From positions 13,035,721-13,099,720 of the forward strand of contig NW_025062479.1 of the NCBI RefSeq assembly GCF_000002995.4: a stretch of 64,000 nt of DNA, read 5' to 3'. Positions 54,255 through 64,000 of the stretch are shown piece after piece. The notes under the pieces are model-generated. The model saw nothing but the letters and a program-made list of their open reading frames with translations. It was not told the origin of the DNA and ran no database searches. How positions within the stretch are numbered: the stretch's first letter is position 1; every line of letters begins with the position of its first letter. This DNA is from Brugia malayi (Eukaryota > Nematoda > Chromadorea > Rhabditida > Onchocercidae). The translations under genes were made by a program, and so were the position numbers.

Positions 54255-56583
54255 AAAAGATAAACCAAAAAAGAAGACGAAAAAGGAAGCAGGAAAAATG
54301 GAAGAATTTAAATGGCGAGATACGGTACTAATCGAAAGAGGGTGATTTTTTTTTCTTTTTCGTAAATTTTTTTCCATCTGCTAAATATTATTGGTTTAAA
54401 ATGAACCTATGTTTTTTGTACTTTTTTTTTCCACTTTTTTAATCTTTGCAAGATAATATGGTCTGAGGAGTGTAATAATTATTTCTGGAGTATTCGAATT
54501 CGTTCGTAATGTTATAATCGAAAACAAAAAAAAAAAACAATACTTTTCAATCTTTAACCACCATCTCATGTAGAAAAATGGCGAAATTAACTCGAATACG
54601 TGATCGACTTATGAAGCAACGTGATCGATTAAGTAAAGACTTACGTGTACAAAAAGCCTGTACTCGATCAGAATTCAGAGAACCATGCAGGAAAGGACAG
54701 GTACTATTAATCTTAGAAGGAAAATCTGCTCGAAATTAAGTTTTGTTAAATTTTCTATAATATGTGATCTTTGAAATTCACCTAAACTTCTTGTAAGGTT
54801 TATTTTTCTATCTGATTTGCATTTCTTGTTTTTTTTTTTTTTTTTAGAACATATAATTCTATCGTAATGAAATCACTATTTCTTCTTTATCGCGAACTTA
54901 TTGTTGCGGAGTCAAATAGTTATTATTTCAGCAATGGAAATGCATTCATAATTCTTCTGGTAAGTGGAAAATTTTCAAATGTGAAGTGAATGTAGATATC
55001 ATCAAAGAATGTGATTGTTCATCGGCTGCACTACTAAAACGGCGTTTTCGACGTTCCAGACCGAAGCACGGTTAATTCAGCAGTATATTTGTAATTCAGA
55101 TTTTCCTAGATGTGTTTGATCTGTACTATTTTTGTTTTATTGTTCTATAATACACAAGAGCTTTTAACATTATCTGACATTATTTGTTTGACGATATTGA
55201 TATGGTATTTCATTCCCTGAAGATTTTTGAGATGAAATGTTGTTTCAAGAAAGAATAAGTGTTCAACGGACAGCAACTATAGCTCAGTTAGATGATGAAG
55301 GTGAAACGGTTTCTCTAGACGAAACTTTGCAAAAGTTTTGGGAAGAAGAATTCTTGCAATATATACAAGAGGTATTTTCTTAGTTCAATTTTTTATCATA
55401 ATCCCATGAGAATTTTACATTCATTACTGAATTGTTTCTCTCTTACAATTGTTATCAGCTCAGTTCATCCATTCTAAATATCAAACAAGTTAAATTATAA
55501 ATTTTTGAGTATTATAATGAGTATGTAATGTGTTTTTTCGTGAATTTGATGTTATGGCACATGATGTTTGTAGGACAATAAGTTTATTTATTTAGAAACA
55601 TTTAAATGTCAAACAGCAGCAGTATGTGATTATCAGTGCATTAACAAGGTGCCATCTATTTTATATTTTGCATTCTTTTTAATACAGAAAGAAGTGATGG
55701 AAAGTGGTGAATGGTATCAAGGTGTTTTGGAAAACCGAAATGTTGGTGATGTACGCATCAAGCGATCGATAAAAATGAAAAAAGCAAGGATTGGCTGTAG
55801 GATGTTATGTTGTCAAATTCCAAATGAATGATATGCTGTAGATATCAGAAAATATAAGGTTGTTTCATGGAGTGCCATGTGGAATAACATTACATCTGTT
55901 TGCAGCTTTGTGTGTGCGATACAATACTAGTACTAGTGTCATTTGCAAGCCAAAAGTATTTTTGAATTCTAAATTATGGACGATCCACAAGGCAAAAGTG
56001 GATCATAGAATCGAAAATCTTAAAAGGAAATTATTGCTTTATAAGGTTGCTCCATTACTTTTATTGCTTATTAACTCAGATTCACTTTTTTCAATGCTTA
56101 TTTCTTCTAGAATGAAAGACTGAAGCGTACTTAGGTTATCATGCGATATCATTCATTACGAAGCAACATTCGATATTAATCGTATCATTTTTATGTTGTT
56201 ACAATGTGCTGTCAGTTTTTCGAGAGATTGATATGAAAGTAAATTAGGCAACAAATTTAAAATAAAAGTTCTACTGAAATAGTGATTCGGCCATTGATCT
56301 TCTTGCTATAGTTAATATCAATTTATGATCAAGAATGAAATAAAGTGCATGTTCTCTATTTATTTCATAAATTTGGAAAATTTTTTTCTAAGGTTATGCG
56401 GAGAACTTTGAAACGAAGGCGACCATCGAATGACTTTTTATCATCAAGTGATTTAACTGGATGTATTTGCAGTGATACTCATGCTCGTTTGCCAGGGTAA
56501 TCTTTAGGAAGTTAAATATTTCTGTTTATTTTAATTTAATTTTCAAATAGAATTTAGAGATTACTGATGCCGTGCGAAATACA

Positions 56584-56621
<38 letters not shown>

Positions 56622-57711
56622 AAGCAAATATTGAATTTTTGAAGGAACGGAAGTAGCCATAGTGATGTGTTATGGTGGCGCAAAAGTGGAAGAAATATTA
56701 ACAACAATTCGTTTGCTGGGATTAATCCAAAGTATCAAACATTTTGATAATATTCCGCAAAAGAAAGGGGTGAAATTGTAATCAAATGGATAACTTTGTT
56801 CTCGTGAAACTAACAGGGTTGAAGTAGCGGAAAAAGACAAGATTGATTAGCTGGATAAGTATATTGTTTCACCCTTGAATACGTTGTGAAATATATTTCA
56901 AAACATTGAAAGAATTTTTTTTTAATATAAAACGATGAATACAGAATTTGAATAATTGCAGAAGCTTTAAAAATGTAAATAATTACAGAAGCTCGAATCA
57001 TGGTGAATTGCATGCAAATTGTGTAGTACCACAGATGAACTGTTTCGTGCACGGTGCAAATCACTGGAGGACACCACCATTTTGGCCGGAACGATATGGC
57101 CAATTTTGCTTCTGTCAAAATTCCAACAATAATACATACTGGTGCATACGAACAGTTAACAGTACACATAACTTCTTGTACTGCGAGTTTATCACCGGAT
57201 TTATAAGCTACTATGATCTTAATGCTGATCCATATCAGGTGAGTAATCTTTGGCCGTTTTTTGAAAAAGAAACTGAAATTAGTACAAACTCGAACTTGAA
57301 CTATAAAAAAAAATCTTTTTTACCACTTAAATTTATCGTTTTTTTTTTCTTTCCGAGCAGTACTCGGCCTTTTTAATTTATTCAGCGAATTAAAAGGTAT
57401 AATTTGAGAGTACAAACTATATTGCTTCTCAATATTAAACCCGAATGTTCATCTTACTGATGTAAATGTTAGCAAATAATGATTTCCTAGCGTGTTAGTT
57501 GATGCAGTTTGTTATCAATTGAAGCTTTCTATCGTTTTCATTTCAGTTGCATAATATTATATGGAGTATACCATTGGGAATATTGGAACAACTAAGTAGA
57601 CAACTTGAACTTTTGCGGACATGTCAAGGTCATGCACAATGTGAACACTATTCCTCCTCACTATGGCATCTTCCAGTTATGGAAAGTGATAATAATAGCA
57701 TTAATCAGTAA
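51420..57711 (+). CDS. sul-1: SULF-type extracellular heparan sulfate 6-O-endosulfatase, 5' partial
   Basis: Exons: 51420-51489, 51763-51932, 52305-52518, 52657-52826, 52944-53094, 53415-53590, 53851-53966, 54260-54341, 54574-54700, 54932-55070, 55232-55371, 55574-55648, 55688-55796, 55906-56045, 56393-56496, 56645-56731, 56962-57238, 57547-57711; 836 visible residues, TAA stop. Sulfatase domain: metal-binding TDDQD (12-16); CCPSR (C49, codon 51838-51840) is the formylglycine site; then [56 protein letters not shown] basic hydrophilic region ([29 protein letters not shown]) and coiled coil follow, then a Cys-rich C-terminal domain ([34 protein letters not shown]) as in SULF1/2. SULFs trim 6-O-sulfates from cell-surface heparan sulfate, tuning FGF/Wnt-type signals. 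Exon 55574-55648 and the exon 13 end (55796) are the weakest calls. The signal-peptide exon was not found. Confidence 0.9.
52240..52259. repeat. Poly-T (20 nt) in sulfatase intron
   Basis: Ends 45 nt before the exon starting at 52305. Confidence 0.85.
54224..54253. repeat. Poly-T (30 nt) abutting a sulfatase acceptor
   Basis: Thirty T followed by gaaaag and the exon starting at 54260. The acceptor AG is AAG rather than CAG/TAG. Confidence 0.9.
56590..56619. repeat. Poly-A (30 nt) in sulfatase intron
   Basis: Thirty A on the coding strand, 25 nt before the exon starting at 56645. Confidence 0.9.
56949..56990 (+). other. Duplicated 3' splice site (tandem in-phase acceptors)
   Basis: The string AATAATTGCAGAAGCT (56951-56966) recurs 27 bases later as AATAATTACAGAAGCT (56978-56993). 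Both contain an acceptor AG followed by AAGCT, at 56961 and 56988. Using either keeps the same phase, so isoforms would differ by nine residues before the Cys-rich domain. A third AG at 56944 is out of phase with the preceding exon as modelled. Confidence 0.75.
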
Positions 57712-59389
57712 ATTGTTATGAAATCTCGAGAATTTCAGAAACTTTGGTAGGAAAGGTTGTTAGCTTCCAAACTTCACCTTCTGGATTTTATGAAGTTTAT
57801 TGGTCAGCGAGAAGATTTAGAAACTCCATGTTCGACCCTTCAATTTTGTATTGAATCGATGTTACACATAAGCTTATCACTATACTTCGGTTTTTCCATG
57901 CATTTTTAAAAAAAATTTCTTTTCGAAGGAAGAAAAAATTTTGAATAAAAGATGTAACATTATAACACACTAATTATCATTATACGCTTCTATCATTAAA
58001 TTAATTTCGATTTACATCATCCATCTTCCAGAATATATTAAAAATTTTGCACCAATGTAACATGAATTGATGCCTTTTAACAGATAAATTAACTTATCCG
58101 AAATTTGTTTCCGATTTAGATGAAACTAGGAAGACAGTGACAACAAGCAAAAATAATTCATTGTTGGTTTTCTGAGGAATGAACATATGTGTATGCGTGT
58201 ACACTATATATAATATCTTCATGCTAGATACTGACAATCCATTCCGTTCATTCATCTTTTTCTCGTTGATATTGTAACAAACTGTCAAGATATCAATCAA
58301 TTACAATAACGTATAAATAAATTATCACATACCTACAAGTAACATAAATTATATGAATGAAAAACTTCAAAGGTAATGGTCGGTGGCACTTTAATCTTTA
58401 AACTAAAGTAACAATCATGCATTATGGAAAAGTGGAAGATATTTTTGATGGTAAGAATCTTATCTATTCATAACTTGCTTAATTCCGAATGCGAACATCA
58501 CAAAGTTAGCTAGGACCTATGTGTTACTGGATTAAAGAAATGGTATGAACTCATGATTATTTCACTTAACTTTCCAGTTCACTTCAATCTTTTTTTAGTA
58601 TATCTAACAAGATGACACGTAAAAAAAAACGTAGATGTTGCGGTATGGCTCCTTATATCTTAAAGAAAACATCCAAAGCCTTCAGATAAAGAAAACATGC
58701 TCTAAATTTGTTTTGTATTCTGTACATTTTTTGAAGACTTAAGGTATCTTCTTTATAAAAATGCCATTCAGAAATACATCTATATGAACATGACCTAAAC
58801 TCTATTTTACTTTTCAAAAATTTTTAGTTTTCTTGTGGAGAATAGATCCTATCCTGAAAAGGAAAAGGGTAATTACTGTTAAGCTAGATTAATTACAGTT
58901 AAGTTAGCTTAACTGTAATTGAAGAGAGTACATGGTGCATAAGTACATATTGCTAATATAAAGCAGTACAAGAATAAGACATAACCGTCATATCATAATA
59001 ATAAAGCATGCGCATACTTGTAGCAAGGATGCTGAATCGTCACAAACATATATAATTTAAACTTTAAAAAGAGAAATACAAAAATTAGTACAAATATGCG
59101 TTCAATAATACGCATGTAACATAGTGTAATATTTCAAAGGGTAATTTTAATATATAAAACAAAATATTTAAAGGAAAATCACAATTTCAATAAAAAAATT
59201 ATTAGGAAAAGAAAACATATTTCGTTTTGGTACAATTTACAGTAATTTCTGGAAAAAGTGGAAGATATCTTCCAAAATGTAAAAATTTCTATCTACTTCT
59301 TAATCCAAAAAGGATAAAAAGAAAAAAAAAAAATCTATTCGCTGCTTAAGTAAAGCGTAATATGACCTCAGTAATACACAATGCATCTT
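57712..59389. other. Intergenic between convergent sulfatase and CAP genes
   Basis: Holds both 3' UTRs. A clear AATAAA at 57944-57949 is the likely sulfatase polyadenylation signal. A strong hairpin lies at 58891-58920. No coding frame is supported. Confidence 0.65.
58871..58920. repeat. 13-bp perfect palindrome plus direct half-copy
   Basis: AATTACAGTTAAG (58891-58903) pairs with CTTAACTGTAATT (58908-58920) around a TTAG loop. The left arm is also repeated in direct orientation with two changes at 58871-58887. It lies roughly midway between two convergent gene ends. Confidence 0.85.
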
Positions 59390-62300
59390 TTAGCATATGT
59401 CGGACACTGTTGTCTTTAACTTCTTTCCATCATAAACTGTTTTGAACTGTTCAGGCACCGCAAATTCTACCTGAAATTTAATACAGCATTAATAATAAAT
59501 AATAAATAAATGATAATAATAATTCACTACTTACTAATTTGCGATGATTCCAACTTTCCTTATGACAATTTTTTTTTTTTTTTATTAAGCTTCACTTTGT
59601 AGGAGTAAAAAAGTATTCTCGAGTGCTTGCTCGTTACACTGCGAAGAAGAAAATTTTCATCAATTTTGAGATGAATGTTATAACCTAACAAGAGATAAAA
59701 ACATCATAAAAGGCGACCATTCTCTGTCCTTTTGCTTACTTTCTCTTACTTGAAACACAAAATAAACTACGACTTGTTATTCGTTAAACAAAAAAAAAAA
59801 AAAAAATAATAAGGAAAATATTTTAGAAAATTGATAGAAAAGAAAAGGAAAGAAAAAGGATGAAGAATGTATACTACTTTCGTTTTTATTCGTTATCATC
59901 CTTTCACAAATTTCTGTTTCTTTTCCTTTTGAAGAAAAAAAAAAAAAAAAAAAAGGAAAGCTGAAAACTCACGAAATCACCATCTTCAGCACCTGGTACA
60001 AGCACATTCATCTCAGATGATTTACTTGTTATTATTTCTGCATTTATTGCGCTCTTACTGAGATATACTTGACAACCATCAGTCTTCTGAATTGATAATG
60101 TTGGCATAGCACCGAGAGTCTGCAAATGTATAAACAAAATTCATAATTCTGTCCTAAAACCGACATAATAAGTTGTCAGAAGTACTACACTTCATATAGC
60201 AACATGTATATTTTCCAGAACAATTCGGGACTATTCAGCATAGTAGCATGATGGATGAAGTTCGATAAAATATATAGCATAAGATGAGTGTTCTCAATAA
60301 ATATATTAAAATCAAGCGAAAAAAAATGATAAAAATGTCCTGAGATTCTGAAAAAAAAAAGCATTTAAAAGATCAAAAAAAAAAAAACATCAAAATCTTT
60401 ACCTGTATTTGCACGCTTTGACAATTAATCACTTCAAGTTGCGATAAAAGGCTATCAAATACGACAGATGTCTTCTTGCAACTATCCAACGTTACTGAAT
60501 TTACTTTTCCTCTGATCTAAATTTAAAATGAATTTCGGTGGAAAATACATTCAAATCTTCTGATAAATCTTGTTCTGTTAATGACTAGAACTTAGGTCAT
60601 TCCCGTCTTGATGAATATGAAATTCGAAACGGAATTAGAAATTGATTAAAATAAATCATATCGCAGGTACCGCACTGTTCAATCCAATATTATCCTATCA
60701 AATATGAGCAAAGAGATCAGAAATGGCATGAAAAATGAAAACTTTTTAAGAACATCCTCTGAGCACTTATTAAAACTACATTTCATACCTCAGCTAAAAT
60801 ATCGACAAAACCTGAATAACTAAATAACCCCGATTAAATAGCAACATAATTAAATCAAACCAACCTGAATGATACTATTCTCACATTTAAATACATATAC
60901 TGTCTGCTTCATATCACTGACTTCGACCATAACACTGCTGTTATTTTTATAGTACTCCTCAAATATATTCCAAGTTTAGGGTACGACCTTTCTCTCCTAA
61001 TATCTTATTTTGCTTATCTCGCATTTCTAATCTTACTAATCCTTTATTGCCTATTATCATCATTCTCCCATATATAATAGTTAAGAATTTACCACATTCC
61101 ACTGCTTGCCGTTATCTAACCACGTTTTCGGCTGTTTATCTTCTTGCTTCTTCACTAGTAAGGCACTGTCAGTCGCCTTCTGCGCCATTTCTTTATTTGC
61201 TGTCCCAACATTAACTTCTTTATGCTATAAAAATGGAAAAATTTCTTAACAAGTGGGAGAAGGAAGAAAACTAAATGATGTAACAAAAAACATTTCTAGT
61301 TATTAAATTATTGGTATGAGATCATCTGGATTAAGATTACATTTTGAGATGATCACAATGAAGGTAGGATTAACATTCTACATTAAATATTAGAAAATGT
61401 AACATTCCAGAAAATAACTGTACCTGTGATCGAAGTGACGGATTCTTATGTGTTTGCATATCTGGCGTTACTTTTTTCAAACGCTTTGTAATTTCTTCAC
61501 CGGCATTAATTTCCGCAAACAGTGCTGATCGATCACTCTTATCCGTTGAAATGTTTGTTTCGGATACTGCAGCAAAAAGATCTAGAAAAACAGATATATA
61601 AAAGTAGTCTAAGTGAATGATGAACAAAAGTGTTTGAATCTGTGGAAATCTTACAATTATCAAATGGGAAAAAACAAAGAACATTAATTATGCTGCTAGG
61701 TAGTAACAACAACTACGGGCACGGGTTATGCTATCAAGTGGCATCTTATCTTTAAAACATAAGCATCAAATAAAGAAACGCAAAAAACTGACCCGGTGGC
61801 AAAACGGGAGGAGGTGGTGCAGCTCCAGATAAAGTGCTGTTGGGACTTACCAATGCTGATGGTTTTGCACCCTTAAAAAGAAGGAATTTACAATACGATA
61901 TTTTAAATGTGATTAAAGCAGTAACAGATGTTATAATTGACTGATTAAAATCATCATGGAGCTTTCTTAATTCTAATTTGTTTATTTCTGCTCAGTATTT
62001 TCTGATTTTTTCTTATTCAGTGTTTTAACTACATCTTATGAATTAAATTTCTCATTGAATTTTCCTCTCCGAATATGATAGAAAAGGGAACTAATGGTAC
62101 AAAGAAATAGCAATCGAAGAATGTAAGCAATTTGTGATGGTAAATATGTGAAAAATCAAAAAAAAAAAAAGAAAAAAAAAAATCAAACTGTCAGAAAAAA
62201 GCAGTAAACGATTATTTTGAAGTAGTCTAAAAATTTCAAATAATAAAATCATCTCACTGGGCAGCTATTCCAAACAAGACCCGTAGTATGTACTTGTTGT

Positions 62301-63525
62301 ACATATTTCTGCAAAGCATTCAAAACATCTGACCATGACTTTGCCCATTCACTATGGATCTGTAAAGATATGAAATGATTTCGAGAAATCTTATCATTCT
62401 TTTAATGTTCCAATAGACAAGAATTTCCTGATTGGCATAACCATAGAGGTAAAAATAAATAAATAAATAAAAAACCATTTTCGGCTAAAGGTCGAAAAAT
62501 AAAAAGAATCGAATGTGCTTTTCAAATCAAACAAAAATAAAACAAAACAAAACAAAAAAAAAAAAAAAATAGATCTTAAAATCAATATCAGTAACAATCG
62601 TACCTTATCATCCTTGTATTCCTTCAACACACGGTTCACAAAAAACATCGACGCTTCAAACATATCTTTGATGAATGGCGCAGGTGTTGGTTTCTGAAAT
62701 TTAAGATGAACAACGTGTGTAATAAATTTTTACAAGAAATGTGACAAATTTCTTATTTTGCTGTTGTATAATTCATTCCTTTCCAGATTTAATTAAATAA
62801 ATTGAATATCGATCAAGCCTATTTCGGAGCATAGCATAACGCTAGAAAAAATATCGAAATTCAAAAAAGTCATAAGAATCTTACAATAGTGAGCCATCCA
62901 AGAGCTTGAATTCCTTCACTTGCCGCTGAAATATGATTGAAAAATGGAGTATTCCTTTTGAATTCTTTGAATATTGATAAATCTTCCATCATCTTAATCA
63001 TTGGACCAAGTTTTGCTTGCAATTCCTTAATCGACGGTTCACTTTGACCAGCAGCTAACCAAATAAAATTGCGCTGCTCCGTGAAAAGTGCCGACAACTT
63101 ATTGCCCTAAAAGCACGCATGTTATCTCGAGAAATAAAATATTTTCGCCCCTTCACGTGATCTTCTTCTCCTCCTCTCCTTTTCTACTCTCTGAAAAGAA
63201 AAAACGTAATACAACTATGTGTCAATTCAAAGCTGTTATCATAACTTATATCAAAAGTCACATTTATGTTATGATTGAGCTTTGCTTAAAATGTATGATA
63301 CAGTGTTTATAGGCCCAATTTAAGAACTTCTGGTCTCCACGACATATGTTTCGTCCCATAACCCTATAAAAAGATAGAGAAAACTGAAGGAAAACAAATA
63401 ATTTGAAACACATACCACTGTTTGAAGATCACCACCAATATCACCACTTAGTTTTAGCAGTCTTTGAAGAGGCTCATCAACAGCATCATCATATTGTACA
63501 ACAGATGGTGGAGTTTCAGTTGATG
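59390..63525 (-). CDS. cas-1: Adenylyl cyclase-associated protein (CAP), 5' partial
   Basis: Eleven exons (5' to 3'): 63416-63525, 62885-63106, 62604-62693, 62258-62359, 61793-61871, 61424-61581, 61093-61224, 60865-60957, 60403-60516, 59973-60119, 59390-59470; 441 visible residues ending in TAA. The N-terminal helical-folded domain is nearly complete ([70 protein letters not shown]). A proline stretch (PPPPVLPPG) binds profilin/SH3 in this family; next are a WH2-type actin motif ([27 protein letters not shown]) and the C-terminal CARP beta-helix ([66 protein letters not shown]). CAP recycles actin by working with cofilin and exchanging nucleotide on G-actin. The phase of the first visible exon (one base owed) shows at least one exon beyond it, probably past 64000. 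Calling it cas-1 rather than cas-2 is a guess. Confidence 0.93.
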
Positions 63526-64000
63526 CTAAAATTTCCAAAATACTAATGAAAAGATGTGTACAACAAATGAAAGTTTTTTATTAAAATTGTAGTTGAAAAA
63601 AATTCGACTACATGATATTATGCCTTAGTTTATGACTAGTAATTTCCTTTAAAATTTCTCATAAGGTAAATTCGATTTTTGGGAAATAAGTTATTGACTA
63701 TCCTAATAACTAATTAAGCCTTTCAGAACATTGTTATGATTTTAAAAAAAAAAGAAAAAATTTCCAAATTGTTCAATACACATTAACAAGTTTTAAAGTT
63801 AAACATTTATTGCTTCTGTTGATAATTTTTTGAAAACTTTGAAGAACTTTATTCTTTTAGCAGAACAGTACAATTACGTTATGATTTCCAGAACAGAAAG
63901 GAATAACCGTATAAGCAAAGTGATAACACGCCTCCTAAAATTAATAAATTAATTTTATGCATTTGTGTGAACTTCCAACATCCGTAATTCTTCCTTTAAA
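63526..64000. other. CAP intron, upstream exon not seen
   Basis: Sequence upstream of the first visible CAP exon; probably intron. I find no exon for the missing N-terminal residues. Confidence 0.5.

Noticed and set aside
54068..54377. Lysine-rich minus-strand frames
   Set aside because: Created by the 30-nt poly-T tract of a sulfatase intron read in reverse.
56810..57169. 119-codon antisense frame over the sulfatase Cys-rich exon
   Set aside because: The sense strand carries the conserved sulfatase domain; the antisense frame is its shadow.

Overview
This window is nuclear DNA from a nematode, most likely a filarial or other spirurid worm. It is AT-rich, its genes are split by many short-to-medium introns with poly-T tracts, and start codons sit just downstream of splice-acceptor sequences, as expected for spliced-leader (SL) trans-splicing. 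A perfect copy of the nematode SL1 leader is present. Nothing looks bacterial, viral or CRISPR-like. Gene models were built by hand from open frames, GT/AG sites, phase agreement and family motifs, so exon edges are inferences.

Layout, left to right. (1) 491-5642 (+): 3' part of a receptor tyrosine kinase (TM helix plus complete kinase domain); the ectodomain lies mostly off the left edge. (2) 5643-11478: no convincing gene; holds an odd-composition block with an SL1-like sequence. (3) 11479-20999 (-): 25-exon non-receptor tyrosine kinase of the ACK/TNK2 (SID-3/ARK-1) family with SAM, kinase, SH3, CRIB-like and UBA parts. (4) 23766-25100 (-): a small MBLAC1-like metallo-beta-lactamase-fold hydrolase, head-to-head with (5) 25508-27241 (+): mitochondrial ribosomal protein S28. 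(6) 28682-34134 (+): ATP-dependent 6-phosphofructokinase. (7) 36773-40995 (+): phosphoglycerate kinase, with an exact SL1 copy in its first intron. (8) 43593-48054 (+): a ZC2HC1-type double C2HC zinc-finger protein. (9) 51420-57711 (+): a SULF-type extracellular heparan sulfate 6-O-endosulfatase lacking only an unidentified N-terminal exon. (10) 59390-63525 (-): adenylyl cyclase-associated protein (CAP), 5' end beyond the right edge.

The genes are mostly independent housekeeping or signalling genes. The functional links are two glycolytic enzymes (PFK, PGK) next to each other on one strand, and the MBLAC1/MRPS28 pair sharing a short promoter. I see no dedicated multigene 'system'. The best candidates for something undescribed are the SL1 copies outside any recognisable SL RNA gene. 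Also notable are the high share of non-YAG 3' splice sites, long homopolymers just upstream of acceptors, and a duplicated acceptor in the sulfatase gene.
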